Source: Achromobacter sp. ASV32 (GTDB taxonomy: Bacteria > Pseudomonadota > Gammaproteobacteria > Burkholderiales > Burkholderiaceae_B). Taken from it: a DNA stretch of 64,000 nt. The stretch spans positions 45,040-109,039 of the forward strand of contig NZ_JAELTJ010000005.1 of the NCBI RefSeq assembly GCF_016428805.1, read 5' to 3'. Positions 1 to 11,556 of the stretch are shown here, in pieces (positions within the stretch are counted from its first letter, which is position 1; the number at the start of each line of letters is the position of its first letter). A model generated the notes under the pieces. That model was not told the origin of the DNA, made no database searches, and was given only the letters and a program-made list of their open reading frames with translations. A program made the position numbers and the translations under genes.

Positions 1-54
1 TCTTCGGCCAAGCGCGCTCAACACATCGAAGAGCGCATCGCCAAGGCGAAATAA
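1..54 (+). CDS. C-terminal fragment of an unidentified gene
   Basis: The window opens inside a reading frame that gives 17 residues rich in Lys, Arg, Glu and Ala, ending in AKAK and a TAA at 52-54. The codons have the GC-rich third positions of the neighbouring genes, and a hairpin with a short T-run follows at 96-138, which fits a gene end. Too little is visible to assign a family. The other two forward frames are also open across this short stretch, so the frame choice is an inference from composition and terminator position. Confidence 0.4.
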   Translation, partial: SSAKRAQHIEERIAKAK

Positions 55-95
55 GGCGCCCCAGCGGGCGTTAGCCTCCCTCAGGGGTTGAAAAC

Positions 96-138
96 GGGGT
101 GCGAGCATCCGGGCTTATCCGGGGGCTCGCACCCCTTT
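96..138 (+). terminator. Probable intrinsic terminator upstream of tig
   Basis: The arms GGGGTGCGAGC (96-106) and GCTCGCACCCC (125-135) are perfect reverse complements of 11 bases, with an 18-base loop and then TTT. The T-run is short, so termination may be partial. It separates the partial upstream gene from tig. Confidence 0.5.
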
Positions 139-220
139 GCGTCAGGGTTCCGGAAGTTTCCGGTAAAATGGCGCGTTTATCCGCCCGTCATCTCTTATCT
201 CTCGGAAAATAGGTCTTTTA

Positions 221-1531
221 ATGCAGCCTGTGGTTGAAACCCTCTCCGGCCTGGAGCGCCGTGTTGATCTGGCCGTCTCGGTGGCCGACGTCGAAAAGGA
301 AGTCCAGGCGCAATTGAAGCGCGTGGCCCGTACCGCCAAGGTGCCTGGTTTCCGTCCTGGCAAGGCGCCGCTCGCCATGCTCGAGCGCAGCCATGGCCCC
401 AGCATCCGCTACGACGTGATCAATAGCCAAGTTGGCCGTGCGTTCGAACAAGCCGTCGACGGCGCCAAGCTGCGCGTCGCTGGTGCCCCGAACCTCGAAC
501 CCAAGACCGAAGGCGCCGCCGACGACACGCTGGCGTTCACCGCCACGTTCGAGGTCTACCCGGAAGTCGTCGTGCCCGACCTGTCGGCACTGGCCGTTAC
601 CCGCTTTGACACCGCCGTCACCGACGCCGAAGTGCAGCAGACCCTGGACGTCCTGCGCAAGCAGCGCGCCACGTTCGAAGCCCGTGAAGGCCGCGCCTCG
701 CAAGACGGCGACCGCGTCACGCTGGACTTCGCCGGCACCATCGACGGCGTGCCGTTCGAAGGCGGCAAGGCCGAAGACTTCCCGTTTGTGCTCGGCCAAG
801 GCCGCATGCTGCCGGAATTCGAAGAAGCCGCCCGCGGCCTGAAGGCTGGCGAAAGCAAGGTCTTCCCGCTGAAGTTCCCTGACGACTACCAAGGCAAGGA
901 AGTCGCCGGCAAGACCGCCGAGTTCACCATTACCGTCAAGGAAGTGGCTGAAGGCGTCCTGCCCGAACTGAACGCTGAATTCGCCAAGTCGCTCGGCCAG
1001 GCCGAAGGCGACGTCGAAAAGCTCAAGGCCGACATCCGCAGCAACATCGAGCGCGAAGTCAAGGTGCGCTCGCAAGGCCGTACCAAGTCCAGTGTGATGG
1101 ACGCACTGGTCGAAGCCGGTAAGTTCGACGTGCCGAAGGCCCTGGTCGACAACGACGTGCAAAGCCGCATCGCCGCCGCTCGCGAAGAGCTCAAGCAGCG
1201 TGGCGTGCCCAACGCCGAATCGGTGCCGATCCCGGCCGAAGCCTTCTCGACCGAGTCCGAGCGCCGCGTGCGCCTGGGCCTGCTGGTGTCCGAACTGGTC
1301 AAGCAAGCCCAGCTGCAAGCCAAGCCGGAACAAGTTCGTGCCCGCATCGAAGAATTCGCGGAAAACTACGAACAACCCGCTCAGGTTGTCAGCTATTACC
1401 TGGCCGACCGCCAGCGTCGTGCTGAAATCGAGGCTATCGTGCTCGAAGACAACGTTGTCGCGCACGTGCTGGAAAAGGCCAAGGTCACCGAAGAAAAGGT
1501 GCCTTTCGATCAGTTGATGGGGATGGCGTAA
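221..1531 (+). CDS. tig: Trigger factor, ribosome-associated chaperone and prolyl isomerase
   Basis: Encodes a 436-residue ATP-independent chaperone that binds the ribosome at the exit tunnel and shields nascent chains; it also has peptidyl-prolyl isomerase activity. The N-terminal ribosome-docking signature GFRPGKAP lies at residues 43-50. An FKBP-like domain follows at roughly 150-245 ([30 protein letters not shown]), then a long helical C-terminal domain. The length matches the family (432 in E. coli). The start ATG at 221 gives the expected MQPVVETL N-terminus. clpP begins only 4 nt after the stop, so the two are very likely co-transcribed, as is usual for the tig-clpP-clpX-lon cluster. 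Confidence 0.97.
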   Translation: MQPVVETLSGLERRVDLAVSVADVEKEVQAQLKRVARTAKVPGFRPGKAPLAMLERSHGPSIRYDVINSQVGRAFEQAVDGAKLRVAGAPNLEPKTEGAADDTLAFTATFEVYPEVVVPDLSALAVTRFDTAVTDAEVQQTLDVLRKQRATFEAREGRASQDGDRVTLDFAGTIDGVPFEGGKAEDFPFVLGQGRMLPEFEEAARGLKAGESKVFPLKFPDDYQGKEVAGKTAEFTITVKEVAEGVLPELNAEFAKSLGQAEGDVEKLKADIRSNIEREVKVRSQGRTKSSVMDALVEAGKFDVPKALVDNDVQSRIAAAREELKQRGVPNAESVPIPAEAFSTESERRVRLGLLVSELVKQAQLQAKPEQVRARIEEFAENYEQPAQVVSYYLADRQRRAEIEAIVLEDNVVAHVLEKAKVTEEKVPFDQLMGMA

Positions 1532-1535
1532 CACT

Positions 1536-2189
1536 ATGCAGAGATTCACCGATTTCTATGCGGCAATGAATGGCGGGTCGTCGGTGACCCCCACCGGCCT
1601 GGGCTACATTCCCATGGTGATCGAGCAGTCTGGGCGCGGCGAACGCGCCTACGACATCTATTCGCGTCTGCTCCGCGAGCGGCTCATCTTCCTGGTGGGT
1701 CCGGTCAACGACGCTACGGCCAATCTGGTCGTGGCGCAGTTGCTGTTCCTGGAATCGGAGAATCCTGACAAGGACATTTCCCTGTACATCAACTCGCCTG
1801 GCGGGTCGGTGTACGCGGGCATGGCCATCTACGACACCATGCAGTTCATCAAGCCGGACGTGTCGACCCTGTGCACCGGCCTGGCGGCCAGCATGGGCGC
1901 CTTCCTGCTGGCGGCTGGCAAGAAGGGCAAGCGTTTCACGTTGCCCAACTCGCGCATCATGATTCACCAGCCCTCGGGCGGCGCCCAAGGGCAGGCTTCC
2001 GATATCCAGATCCAGGCTCGCGAGATCCTGGACCTGCGCGAACGCCTCAATCGCATCCTGGCCGACAACACCGGCCAATCGATCGAGCGTATCGGCCTGG
2101 ACACGGAACGTGACAACTTCATGTCCGCCGAAGATGCGGTATCGTATGGACTGGTGGACAAGGTAATGACCTCCCGTTCGGAAGGCTGA
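1536..2189 (+). CDS. clpP: ATP-dependent Clp protease proteolytic subunit
   Basis: The 217-residue serine protease subunit forms the two-ring tetradecameric chamber that ClpX feeds with unfolded substrates. The catalytic triad is visible: Ser119 in GLAASMGAF, His144 in MIHQPSGG and Asp193 in [11 protein letters not shown]. The first dozen or so residues before the conserved GYIPMVIEQ region are probably a processed propeptide. It follows tig by 4 nt. A partial hairpin terminator stands between it and clpX, so clpX may be read both through it and from its own promoter. Confidence 0.98.
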   Translation: MQRFTDFYAAMNGGSSVTPTGLGYIPMVIEQSGRGERAYDIYSRLLRERLIFLVGPVNDATANLVVAQLLFLESENPDKDISLYINSPGGSVYAGMAIYDTMQFIKPDVSTLCTGLAASMGAFLLAAGKKGKRFTLPNSRIMIHQPSGGAQGQASDIQIQAREILDLRERLNRILADNTGQSIERIGLDTERDNFMSAEDAVSYGLVDKVMTSRSEG

Positions 2190-2237
2190 CTTTCCGGTTG
2201 AGTCCGACCCGCTGCCGCCACGTTTGAGTAAGCGCAG

Positions 2238-2272
2238 GCGCCGGCCCGTTTACCCGGTCCGGCGCTTCTTTA
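2238..2272 (+). terminator. Weak hairpin between clpP and clpX
   Basis: GCGCCGG (2238-2244) pairs with CCGGCGC (2259-2265), followed by TTCTTTA. The T-tract is interrupted, so this probably attenuates rather than stops transcription into clpX. Confidence 0.4.
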
Positions 2273-2290
2273 CCTGAGATACGACTACAT

Positions 2291-3589
<1,299 letters not shown>

Positions 3590-3601
3590 CGGTTATTTCA
3601 G

Positions 3602-3630
3602 AAAAACCCGTTCTCGTAACGGGTTTTTTT
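3602..3630 (+). terminator. Intrinsic terminator after clpX
   Basis: AAACCCGTT (3604-3612) and AACGGGTTT (3618-3626) form a stem with a 5-base loop, followed by a run of Ts. It cleanly separates clpX from lon. Confidence 0.85.
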
Positions 3631-3735
3631 ACCTCGGGGCCAACCGTTGAACGGATGTCCCTGGGGGGTGTCCAAGAAAACAAGGGATACCGGCTACTGT
3701 TTTTTTTGCCGTTTTGTTTATCCGGCAGCCGGGAT

Positions 3736-3763
3736 CTTGAATTTTCGGCTATTGTTCCCATAA
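3736..3763 (+). promoter_or_regulatory. Candidate sigma-32 (heat-shock) promoter of lon
   Basis: CTTGAAT (3736-3742) and CCCATAA (3757-3763) are separated by 14 bases. This closely matches the RpoH consensus CTTGAAA-N11-15-CCCATNT. The element lies about 80 nt upstream of the lon start, in the gap after the clpX terminator. lon is a classic RpoH target in proteobacteria, so position and sequence agree; activity is inferred. Confidence 0.65.
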
Positions 3764-3842
3764 CAGACGTAACTGACGAAGATGCCGGGGTATACCCGGG
3801 CATCCTGTCCCCGATACGCCGAGTCATACCGAGGAACCTCCT

Positions 3843-6293
3843 ATGTCTGCCAGCCAGACCCTGCCTTCCGACCCGATCGACCTTCCCCTGCTGCCACTGC
3901 GCGATGTCGTGGTGTTCCCGCACATGGTCATCCCGCTGTTCGTCGGCCGCCCGCGCTCGATTCGCGCGCTCGAGGTTGCGATGGAAGCGGGCAAGAGCAT
4001 CATGCTGGTGGCCCAAAAGTCCGCCGGCAAGGATGATCCCACTCCCGAAGACGTTTACGAGATCGGCTGCGTTGCCGGCATCCTGCAGATGCTCAAGCTG
4101 CCCGACGGCACCGTCAAGGTGCTGGTCGAAGGCACCCAGCGCGCCCGCATCAACAGCATCGAAGACGCCGATTCGCACTTCACCTGCCAGGTCACCCCGA
4201 TCGAGCCGGACGCCGTTCAAGGCTCCGAGACCGAGGCCCTGCGCCGCGCGATCGTCGCCCAGTTCGAGCAATACGTAAAGCTGAACAAGAAGATCCCTCC
4301 GGAGATCCTGACCTCGCTCGCCGGCATCGACGACGCCGGCCGCCTGGCCGACACGATCGCCGCGCATCTTCCGCTCAAGCTCGAGCAAAAGCAGAAGATG
4401 CTTGAAATCGTCGGCACCTCCGAGCGCCTCGAAGGCTTGCTCACGCAGCTGGAAACCGAAATCGACATCCTTCAGGTCGAAAAGCGGATCCGCGGCCGCG
4501 TGAAGAAGCAGATGGAAAAGAGCCAGCGCGACTACTACCTGAATGAGCAGGTCAAGGCCATTCAGAAAGAGTTGGGCGAAGGCGAAGAAGGCGCGGACAT
4601 CGAAGAGCTCGAAAAGAAGATCATCGCTGCCCACATGCCCAAAGAGGCGCGTAAAAAGGCCGATGCCGAGCTCAAGAAGCTCAAGCTGATGTCGCCCATG
4701 TCGGCCGAGGCCACCGTGGTGCGCAACTACATCGACACGCTCATCAATCTCCCCTGGAGAAAGAAGAGCAAGATCAACAATTCCATCGCCAACGCCGAAA
4801 CCGTACTGGACAACGACCACTACGGCCTGGAAAAGGTGAAGGAACGCATTCTTGAATATCTTGCCGTGCAACAGCGCGTGGACAAGGTCAAGGCGCCGAT
4901 TCTGTGCCTGGTCGGTCCTCCGGGCGTGGGCAAGACCTCGCTGGGTCAGTCCATCGCCAAGGCCACGAACCGCAAGTTCGTGCGCATGGCCCTGGGCGGC
5001 GTACGCGACGAAGCCGAGATCCGCGGCCACCGCCGTACGTACATCGGTTCGATGCCGGGCAAGATCGTCCAGAACATGTCGAAGGTCGGCGTGCGCAATC
5101 CCCTGTTCCTGCTCGACGAAATCGACAAGCTGGGCATGGATTTCCGCGGTGATCCCTCGTCGGCCCTGCTCGAGGTGCTGGATCCGGAACAGAACCACAC
5201 GTTCCAGGACCACTACATCGAAGTCGACTTCGATCTGTCGGACGTCATGTTCGTGGCAACCAGCAACACGCTGAACATTCCGCCGGCGCTGCTGGACCGC
5301 ATGGAAGTGATCCGTCTGTCGGGTTACACCGAGGAAGAAAAGATCCACATCGCTCGCGACCATCTGCTGCCCAAGCTGATGAAGAACAACGGCGTGAAGG
5401 ATACCGAACTGACCGTGGACGACAGCGCGTTGCGCGACATCGTGCGCTACTACACCCGGGAAGCCGGCGTGCGTGCGCTTGAACGCGAAGTGGGCAAGAT
5501 CTGCCGCAAGGTCATCAAGCAATTGCTGACCCAGACCGATCGCGCCAAGGCCGAGGGCAAGACCCTCGAGGTCAAGCCGGTCAACGTCACGGGCGACAAT
5601 CTCAGTGACTACCTCGGCGTGCGCCGCTACACCTTCGGCATGGCTGAAAAGGAAAACCAGATCGGCCAAGTGACCGGCCTGGCCTGGACGGAAGTCGGTG
5701 GCGATCTGCTCACGATCGAAGTGGCGGACATGCCCGGCAAGGGCGTGATCCAACGCACCGGTTCGCTTGGCGACGTGATGAAGGAATCGGTCGAGGCTGC
5801 TCGTACGGTGGTGCGCTCGCGTGCCCGCCGCCTGGGCTTTGCCGACAGCGTCTTCGAGAAGCACGACATGCACGTGCACGTGCCGGAAGGTGCGACGCCC
5901 AAGGACGGTCCGTCTGCGGGTATCGCGATCACCACGGCCATGGTCTCGGCACTGTCGCGCATTCCGGTGCGCGCCGATGTCGCCATGACCGGCGAAATCA
6001 CGCTGCGTGGCGAAGTCCTGCCGATCGGCGGCCTGAAGGAAAAGCTGTTGGCCGCTCACCGGGGGGGCATCAAGACGGTCTTGATTCCGGAAGAAAACGT
6101 CAAGGATCTGGCGGAGATTCCGGACAACGTCAAGAACCATCTCGAGATCGTGCCCGTCCGCTGGATCGACAAGGTGCTGGAACTGGCGCTGGAACGCCTG
6201 CCCGAGCCGCTGGCTGAAGACGAAGCGGTCAAGGAACCTCTGGTCGCCAAGCCGGCCGAACCGGGCTCGACGGACCCGGTGCTCAAGCACTAA
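3843..6293 (+). CDS. lon: ATP-dependent Lon protease (LonA type)
   Basis: An 816-residue cytoplasmic protease that degrades misfolded and short-lived regulatory proteins. Three regions are visible: an N-terminal substrate-recognition domain ([23 protein letters not shown]), a coiled linker ([24 protein letters not shown] region), and an AAA+ module with Walker A GPPGVGKT at 358-365. The C-terminal protease domain has catalytic Ser691 in KDGPSAG and Lys734 in GGLKEKLL, spaced 43 residues as in E. coli Lon. The start has an AGGAACCTCCT region just upstream. It is a single gene with its own likely heat-shock promoter, ending in two stacked hairpins. Confidence 0.98.
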   Translation: MSASQTLPSDPIDLPLLPLRDVVVFPHMVIPLFVGRPRSIRALEVAMEAGKSIMLVAQKSAGKDDPTPEDVYEIGCVAGILQMLKLPDGTVKVLVEGTQRARINSIEDADSHFTCQVTPIEPDAVQGSETEALRRAIVAQFEQYVKLNKKIPPEILTSLAGIDDAGRLADTIAAHLPLKLEQKQKMLEIVGTSERLEGLLTQLETEIDILQVEKRIRGRVKKQMEKSQRDYYLNEQVKAIQKELGEGEEGADIEELEKKIIAAHMPKEARKKADAELKKLKLMSPMSAEATVVRNYIDTLINLPWRKKSKINNSIANAETVLDNDHYGLEKVKERILEYLAVQQRVDKVKAPILCLVGPPGVGKTSLGQSIAKATNRKFVRMALGGVRDEAEIRGHRRTYIGSMPGKIVQNMSKVGVRNPLFLLDEIDKLGMDFRGDPSSALLEVLDPEQNHTFQDHYIEVDFDLSDVMFVATSNTLNIPPALLDRMEVIRLSGYTEEEKIHIARDHLLPKLMKNNGVKDTELTVDDSALRDIVRYYTREAGVRALEREVGKICRKVIKQLLTQTDRAKAEGKTLEVKPVNVTGDNLSDYLGVRRYTFGMAEKENQIGQVTGLAWTEVGGDLLTIEVADMPGKGVIQRTGSLGDVMKESVEAARTVVRSRARRLGFADSVFEKHDMHVHVPEGATPKDGPSAGIAITTAMVSALSRIPVRADVAMTGEITLRGEVLPIGGLKEKLLAAHRGGIKTVLIPEENVKDLAEIPDNVKNHLEIVPVRWIDKVLELALERLPEPLAEDEAVKEPLVAKPAEPGSTDPVLKH

Positions 6294-6310
6294 GGTCGGC
6301 GCAAGCGCCT

Positions 6311-6367
6311 GAAGGCGTTGCTCGCAACGCCTTCAACAAGAAACCCCGCACGAGCGGGGTTTCTTTT
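6311..6367 (+). terminator. Double hairpin terminator between lon and lexA
   Basis: A first stem pairs GAAGGCGTTG with CAACGCCTTC (6311-6334). A second pairs AAACCCCGC (6341-6349) with GCGGGGTTT (6354-6362) and runs into CTTTTTT. It ends lon; the A-run before the second stem may let it serve convergent lexA as well. Confidence 0.8.
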
Positions 6368-6406
6368 TTGGCGGGGCAGGGGAGCGGCTGCCCACGGCAG
6401 CCAAGC

Positions 6407-7057
6407 CTAGTGCAGCGCGTGGGTGCGGATCAGTCCCACCGCAATGCCTTCCAGGGCGAATTCCTGGTCGGCTTCGACGATGATGGGGTCGAAGTCGGGG
6501 TTTTCCGGCAGGAGTTCGATGCGGCCATTCTGGCGCTGCAGGCGCTTGACCGTGACATCGTCGCCCAGGCGGGCCACCACGATCTGACCATTGCGGGCTT
6601 CCGAGGCCTTCTTGACGGCCAGCAGGTCGCCTTCGAGGATGCCGGCGTCGCGCATGCTCATGCCGCGCACCTTGAGCAGGTAGTCGGGAGCTTGGGCAAA
6701 CAGGCTGGAATCCACGCCGATCTCGCGCTCGACGTGTTCCGCGGCCAGGATCGGGCTACCGGCTGCCACGCGGCCCACTAACGGCAGCAGCAGTTGCGCC
6801 AGGCCCGGCAAGGGCAGCGCCGCTTGTGTGGAGGCGGGCGTGGCGTCTTTCAGGCGGATGCCGCGCGACGCACCTGCGGTGAGTTCGATGGCACCTTTGC
6901 GGGCCAGTGCCTTGAGATGGTCTTCGGCCGCATTGGGCGAGCGGAATCCCAGGGCCAGGGCAATTTCGGCGCGAGTGGGCGGAAAGCCGGTGCGCGCGAC
7001 GGTTTGCCGGATGAGGTCCAGGATTTGCTGTTGACGATCAGTGAGTTTGCTGGCCAT
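6407..7057 (-). CDS. lexA: LexA SOS repressor
   Basis: A 216-residue repressor of DNA-damage genes that self-cleaves when stimulated by RecA filaments. The winged-helix DNA-binding domain occupies residues 1-70 ([37 protein letters not shown]). The autocleavage bond Ala99-Gly100 sits in GRVAAGSPI. The protease dyad is Ser134 in GMSMRDAGI and Lys171 in DVTVKRL. The reading frame is open further upstream, but the ATG at 7057 gives the canonical MxxLTxRQ start and leaves the SOS box at 7082-7097 in the promoter, where autoregulation requires it. Confidence 0.97.
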   Translation of the reverse strand: MASKLTDRQQQILDLIRQTVARTGFPPTRAEIALALGFRSPNAAEDHLKALARKGAIELTAGASRGIRLKDATPASTQAALPLPGLAQLLLPLVGRVAAGSPILAAEHVEREIGVDSSLFAQAPDYLLKVRGMSMRDAGILEGDLLAVKKASEARNGQIVVARLGDDVTVKRLQRQNGRIELLPENPDFDPIIVEADQEFALEGIAVGLIRTHALH

Positions 7058-7081
7058 GGCGATGATCCGTTTGGAGTCGGA

Positions 7082-7097
7082 CTGTACATATATACAG
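7082..7097 (-). promoter_or_regulatory. LexA-binding SOS box
   Basis: CTGTACATATATACAG is a complete CTG-N10-CAG palindrome 25 nt upstream of the lexA start. It matches the proteobacterial LexA consensus CTGTatataCAG-type box, indicating autoregulation of lexA. Confidence 0.9.
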
Positions 7098-7164
7098 CAG
7101 CATTCTGGGGGACATAACGCAAAAAAGCAAGCGGGCATCCGTGGCGCCGGCAAGCGCGCAATAA

Positions 7165-7188
7165 AAACGGGACCCGAAGGTCCCGTTT
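7165..7188 (-). terminator. Terminator after the aminotransferase gene
   Basis: AAACGGGACC (7165-7174) and GGTCCCGTTT (7179-7188) form a perfect 10-bp stem with a CGAA loop. On the minus strand it is followed by TTTTT-type sequence, so it ends the aminotransferase transcript upstream of the lexA promoter. Confidence 0.85.
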
Positions 7189-7212
7189 GGCAGGCGCAGA
7201 CAGGCGGGCACG

Positions 7213-8412
7213 TTACAGCACCGCGGCGATGCCCTTGGCAACCTGGTCGATGTTGCCGCTGTTCAGCGCAGCGACGCAGATGCGGCCGCTGGAGACAGCG
7301 TAGACACCGTGCTCTTCGCGCAGGCGATCCACCTGGGCCGAGGTCAGGCCCGAGTACGAGAACATGCCGCGCTGCTGCAGCACGAAGCTGAAGTCCTGCT
7401 TGCCGCCATGTTCCTTGATCTTCTCGACCAGTTGCTTGCGCATCAGGCGGATGCGGTCTCGCATGCCGGCCAGTTCCTGTTCCCACATGGAGAACAGTTC
7501 GGGCGTGTTGAGCACCGTCGAGACGATCGTGCCGCCGTGGGTGGGCGGGTTGGAATAGTTGGTGCGGATGACGCGCTTGAGCTGGCTCAGGACGCGGGTG
7601 GCCTCATCCTTGCTGCCGGCCACGACGGTCAGGGCGCCGACACGTTCGCCGTACAGCGAGAACGACTTGGAGAACGACGAACTGATGAACATGGTCATGT
7701 CCAGATCGGCGAACAGGCGCACGACAGCGGCGTCTTCCTTGAGGCCTTCGCCGAAACCTTGGTAGGCGATGTCCAGGAACGGGACCAGGCGGTTCGCCTT
7801 CACGACGGCGGCGATCTGCTGCCATTGTTCGAAAGTGGGGTCCACGCCCGTGGGGTTGTGGCAGCAGGCGTGCAGCACGACGACGGTCTGGGCCGGCGCA
7901 GCCTTCAGGGCGGCCAGCATGCCTTCGAAGTTCAGGCCGCGGGTGGCGGCGTCGTAGTAGGCGTAGGTGCCGACTTCGAAGCCGGCGCGTTCGAACAGTG
8001 CGCGATGGTTTTCCCAGCTGGGGTCGCTGATCAGGACCTTGGAGGTCGGCAGCAACTGGCGCAGGAAGTCGGCGCCGATCTTGAGCGCGCCGGTGCCGCC
8101 CAGGGCCTGGGTGGTCAGGACGCGGCCGGCGGCGGCCAGGGGGGAGTCCTTGCCGATCAGCAGGGCTTGAGCGCCTTGGTTGTAGCCGGCGATGCCTTCG
8201 ATCGGCAGGTAGCCGCGAGCGGCGGCGGCCTCGATGCGGGCAATTTCAGCCTTGCGCACCGCGCCCAGCAGGGGAATCCGGCCTTGATCGTCGTAGTACA
8301 CGCCCACGCCCAGGTTCACTTTACCGGGGCGGGTATCCGCGTTGTATTGTTCGTTCAGACCAAGGATGGGGTCGCGCGGCGCGAGTTCGACGGAATCGAA
8401 AAGGGTGCTCAT
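7213..8412 (-). CDS. tyrB: Class I aromatic/aspartate aminotransferase
   Basis: A 399-residue PLP-dependent aminotransferase that exchanges amino groups between aspartate or aromatic amino acids and 2-oxoglutarate. Evidence is the N-terminus [23 protein letters not shown], the cofactor-contact stretch [13 protein letters not shown], and the PLP-lysine motif [16 protein letters not shown]. The C-terminal part keeps the conserved MFSYSGL and GRICVAALN segments. Length is typical of the AspC/TyrB family (397 in E. coli TyrB). Sequence alone does not tell AspC from TyrB; tyrB is the common label for this gene next to uvrB in Alcaligenaceae. It is divergent from uvrB. Confidence 0.88.
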   Translation of the reverse strand: MSTLFDSVELAPRDPILGLNEQYNADTRPGKVNLGVGVYYDDQGRIPLLGAVRKAEIARIEAAAARGYLPIEGIAGYNQGAQALLIGKDSPLAAAGRVLTTQALGGTGALKIGADFLRQLLPTSKVLISDPSWENHRALFERAGFEVGTYAYYDAATRGLNFEGMLAALKAAPAQTVVVLHACCHNPTGVDPTFEQWQQIAAVVKANRLVPFLDIAYQGFGEGLKEDAAVVRLFADLDMTMFISSSFSKSFSLYGERVGALTVVAGSKDEATRVLSQLKRVIRTNYSNPPTHGGTIVSTVLNTPELFSMWEQELAGMRDRIRLMRKQLVEKIKEHGGKQDFSFVLQQRGMFSYSGLTSAQVDRLREEHGVYAVSSGRICVAALNSGNIDQVAKGIAAVL

Positions 8413-8489
8413 GAGACTCTGCTGAGAGTGAGTGGACGCAGTGGGAAGTGCTGTGGATAATGGGGGGTTTACCCTGGGAACAGTCTAGC

Positions 8490-10622
8490 ATGCCTAAGAG
8501 CGCTATAGACCCGATTGCGGCGGGCAGGGCGGTCTCCGCCGTCGTGAATGACACGGTTGGCGATGCCCCCGTTTCCGCCGTGCCCGGCGCGGGCCCGGCG
8601 GGTGCCGGGTATGTGGATTTCCCGGGCAGCCCGTTCCACTTGTATCAGCCGTATCCGCCCGCCGGCGACCAGCCCGCGGCGATCGAGGGGCTGATCCAGG
8701 GCGTGCAGGATGGCCTGATGTTCCAGACCCTGCTGGGGGTGACTGGATCGGGCAAGACCTACACCATGGCCAACGTCATTGCCCAGCTCGGGCGGCCGGC
8801 GCTGGTACTGGCCCCCAATAAAACGCTGGCGGCGCAGTTGTACGCGGAAATGCGCGAGTTCTTCCCGAAGAACGCGATCGAGTATTTCGTTTCGTACTAC
8901 GACTACTACCAGCCCGAAGCCTATGTGCCCACGCGCGACCTGTTCATTGAAAAGGATTCGTCCATCAATGAGCACATCGAGCAGATGCGCCTGTCGGCCA
9001 CCAAGAGCCTGCTGGAACGGCGCGACACGATCATCGTGGGCACGGTGTCGTGCATCTACGGTATCGGCAATCCGGGCGACTATCACGCCATGGTGCTGAT
9101 CCTGCGCGCCGGCGACCAGATTTCGCGGCGCGAGATCCTGGCGCGCCTGGTGGCCATGCAATACACCCGCAATGACGCCGAATTCACACGCGGGGTATTC
9201 CGCGTACGCGGCGAAACGATCGACATCTTCCCGGCGGAAAGCGCCGAGCTGGCGTTGCGGCTGACCTTGTTCGACGACGAGATCGAAAGCCTGGAGCTGT
9301 TCGACCCGCTGACCGGCCGTATCCGCCAGAAGCTGCCGCGTTTCACGGTCTATCCGGGTTCGCACTATGTGACGCCGCGCGATACCGTGGTGCGCGCCAT
9401 CGAGACCATCAAGGAAGAGCTGCGCGAGCGGGTCAAGCGTTTCGTCGACGATGGTCATCTGGTCGAGGCGCAGCGCCTGGAGCAGCGCACCCGCTTCGAC
9501 CTGGAAATGCTGCAGGAGCTGGGGTTCTGCAAGGGCATCGAAAACTACTCGCGCCATCTGTCGGGGGCTGCGCCGGGCGATCCTCCTCCCACGCTGATCG
9601 ACTATCTGCCGTCCGATGCGCTGATGTTCATCGACGAAAGCCACGTCACCATCGGCCAGCTCAGCGCCATGTACCGCGGCGACCGTTCGCGCAAGGAAAC
9701 GCTGGTGCAGTACGGCTTCCGCCTGCCGTCGGCGCTGGATAACCGGCCGCTCAAACTGGAGGAATTCGAGGCGCGGATGCGTCAGTGCGTATTCGTGTCG
9801 GCCACGCCGGCAGCCTACGAAAAAGAGCACACCGACAACGTGGTCGAGCAGGTGGTGCGTCCGACCGGGCTGGTCGACCCGATCGTCGAAGTGCTGCCGG
9901 CCCGCACGCAGGTGGACGACCTGCTGGGCCAGATCAAGGTGCGCGTGGAGCAGGGCGAGCGGGTGCTGGTCACCACCCTGACCAAGCGGATGGCCGAGGA
10001 CCTGACCGACTTCCTGGCCGAGCATGGGGTGCGGGTGCGTTACCTGCACTCGGATATCGATACGGTGGAACGGGTCGAGATCATCCGCGACCTGCGCCTG
10101 GGCACGTTCGACGTGCTGGTGGGGATCAACCTGCTGCGCGAAGGCCTGGATATTCCTGAGGTTTCCCTGGTCGCGATCCTGGATGCCGACAAGGAAGGCT
10201 TCCTGCGGTCCGAGCGCAGCCTGATCCAGACAATCGGACGGGCGGCGCGCAACCTGAACGGCCACGCCATCCTCTACGCCGACCGCATTACGGATTCGAT
10301 GCAGCGCGCCATGGAAGAAACCAGCCGGCGCCGCACCAAGCAGCTGCAGTTCAACCTCGATCATGGCATTACCGCGCGGGGGGTGCACAAGGCCGTGCGC
10401 GAACTGATCGACGGTATCGTGGCGCCGGTGCAGCACGACGCGCTGGAGGCGGCGGTGCCCCCGGAATTCCTGAAGGACGAAAAAGCCTTGGCTCGCGAAT
10501 TCAAGCGCCTGGAAAAGCTCATGATGGACCACGCCCGCAACCTGGAGTTCGAGCAGGCGGCAGCCGCCCGCGATGCCCTGACGGCATTGAAGCAACGGGT
10601 GCTGCTGGACGGCGCTGTTTAA
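8490..10622 (+). CDS. uvrB: Excinuclease ABC subunit B
   Basis: UvrB is the damage-verifying helicase-like subunit of nucleotide excision repair; it receives lesions from UvrA and positions UvrC. Walker [12 protein letters not shown], the beta-hairpin [12 protein letters not shown] that inserts at the lesion, the IDESH Walker B-type motif, helicase motif [11 protein letters not shown] and a C-terminal UVR motif ([24 protein letters not shown]) are all present. The ATG at 8490 gives 710 residues, about 40 longer than E. coli, because of a low-complexity Ala/Gly/Val N-terminus. The frame is open back to 8448, so the start is uncertain. No clear SOS box was seen upstream. Confidence 0.95.
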   Translation: MPKSAIDPIAAGRAVSAVVNDTVGDAPVSAVPGAGPAGAGYVDFPGSPFHLYQPYPPAGDQPAAIEGLIQGVQDGLMFQTLLGVTGSGKTYTMANVIAQLGRPALVLAPNKTLAAQLYAEMREFFPKNAIEYFVSYYDYYQPEAYVPTRDLFIEKDSSINEHIEQMRLSATKSLLERRDTIIVGTVSCIYGIGNPGDYHAMVLILRAGDQISRREILARLVAMQYTRNDAEFTRGVFRVRGETIDIFPAESAELALRLTLFDDEIESLELFDPLTGRIRQKLPRFTVYPGSHYVTPRDTVVRAIETIKEELRERVKRFVDDGHLVEAQRLEQRTRFDLEMLQELGFCKGIENYSRHLSGAAPGDPPPTLIDYLPSDALMFIDESHVTIGQLSAMYRGDRSRKETLVQYGFRLPSALDNRPLKLEEFEARMRQCVFVSATPAAYEKEHTDNVVEQVVRPTGLVDPIVEVLPARTQVDDLLGQIKVRVEQGERVLVTTLTKRMAEDLTDFLAEHGVRVRYLHSDIDTVERVEIIRDLRLGTFDVLVGINLLREGLDIPEVSLVAILDADKEGFLRSERSLIQTIGRAARNLNGHAILYADRITDSMQRAMEETSRRRTKQLQFNLDHGITARGVHKAVRELIDGIVAPVQHDALEAAVPPEFLKDEKALAREFKRLEKLMMDHARNLEFEQAAAARDALTALKQRVLLDGAV

Positions 10623-10871
10623 GCGGCGCCAAGTATCTGAATGTGTCTGCACGCTGACAGACTGCTGAATAGCGGTTGGAGGCGCGCCGTTGCAATTCTG
10701 CGTGCATTATTCGAGCAAAGGCCGCCCTGCAGATGTTTCAATGTGCCTTAAATTTAGTCCATAACTATTTGATTTATAGGTAATATTTAAGTGTTTTGAT
10801 TTGCACGTCATCCTGGGCGCGGGCACAAAAAAAGCTTGCCTTATCTCGGGTTTTCCCGCACACTTACTCCC
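10623..10871. other. AT-rich intergenic region between uvrB and the phosphatase gene
   Basis: About 250 bases with no convincing gene. The part from about 10735 to 10800 is markedly AT-rich (runs such as TTAAATTTAG and GGTAATATTTAAG) against a window of about 65% GC. It probably holds the promoter of the downstream phosphatase gene. No hairpin-plus-T terminator for uvrB is obvious. Confidence 0.5.
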
Positions 10872-11363
10872 ATGATGACCAAGGTACTTTTCGTTTGCAT
10901 GGGCAATATCTGTCGCTCGCCGAGCGCAGAGGGCGTGTTTCGCCATTTGGTGAACGACGCGGGTTTGGGCGATGTCGTTCGCATCGACTCCGCGGGCACG
11001 CACGCGTTTCACATCGGCGAGGCGCCTGATGCCCGGGCGCAGGCCGCAGCGCGTAAGCGCGGCTACGAGATCACGCACTGCGAGGCGCGTCAGGTCACCG
11101 CGGAAGATTTCCGCGACTTTGATCTTATCCTCGCAATGGACTGGGACAACCTGTCTGCCATGCAGCAGCAATGCCCCAAGGCGTACCAGCACAAGTTGAT
11201 GCTGCTGATGCGCTTTGCCAACGAGTTCGAAGAAGCCACCGTGCCCGATCCGTATTACGGCGGCGCCGACGGCTTCGGCAAGGTTCTCGACTATCTCGAA
11301 GACGCCTGTCAGGGTGTGCTCGAATTGGTCCGTAAGCGCGCTACCCAGTACCAGGCGGCCTGA
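10872..11363 (+). CDS. Low-molecular-weight protein tyrosine phosphatase
   Basis: A 163-residue cytoplasmic phosphatase of the LMW-PTP family, which hydrolyses phosphotyrosine through a cysteinyl-phosphate intermediate. The active-site loop VCMGNICRSPSAEG begins near residue 8, with nucleophile Cys9 and Arg15 in the C-X5-R arrangement. The general-acid region DPYYGG is present near the C-terminus. Two ATG codons in tandem (10872, 10875) are possible starts. No kinase or exopolysaccharide genes are adjacent, so a Wzb-like role is not supported; it stands alone before the isc operon, as in related betaproteobacteria. Confidence 0.93.
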   Translation: MMTKVLFVCMGNICRSPSAEGVFRHLVNDAGLGDVVRIDSAGTHAFHIGEAPDARAQAAARKRGYEITHCEARQVTAEDFRDFDLILAMDWDNLSAMQQQCPKAYQHKLMLLMRFANEFEEATVPDPYYGGADGFGKVLDYLEDACQGVLELVRKRATQYQAA

Positions 11364-11414
11364 TCCCCTGGTGTGTCAGGCCGCTTGAGGGCGGCCACAG
11401 GCAATTTGGTAGTG

Positions 11415-11446
11415 AAAAAAAACCGCGCAACTGCGCGGTTTTTTCT
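11415..11446 (+). terminator. Intrinsic terminator before the isc operon
   Basis: AACCGCGC (11421-11428) and GCGCGGTT (11433-11440) with an AACT loop, preceded by eight As and followed by TTTT. It insulates the isc promoter from upstream transcription. Confidence 0.85.
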
Positions 11447-11482
11447 AGCCGGGAGCCATACCAAATTAGTCGGGAATTTGCT

Positions 11483-11507
11483 ATACTTGAGCCAATTACT
11501 CGGGTAT
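11483..11507 (+). promoter_or_regulatory. IscR type 1 binding site in the isc promoter
   Basis: The 25-base segment runs from ATACTTGA to CTCGGGTAT and agrees with about 21 of 25 positions of the E. coli type 1 IscR consensus (ATASYYGACTRWWWYAGTCRRSTAT). A second half-site-like TTAGTCGGGAAT lies just upstream at about 11465-11476. The site is 50-74 nt before the iscR start, as expected for repression by [2Fe-2S]-IscR when clusters are plentiful. Confidence 0.75.
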
Positions 11508-11556
11508 TGGCTGTCGGATTCGCCGGCTGCCATTGCCGAATCACAGGGAACCCACC

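Noticed and set aside
7058..7486. Upstream extension of lexA frame
   Set aside because: It would cover the SOS box and the aminotransferase terminator, and has no LexA character.
8469..10652. 727-residue open frame antisense to uvrB
   Set aside because: Same shadow effect; uvrB is unambiguous.
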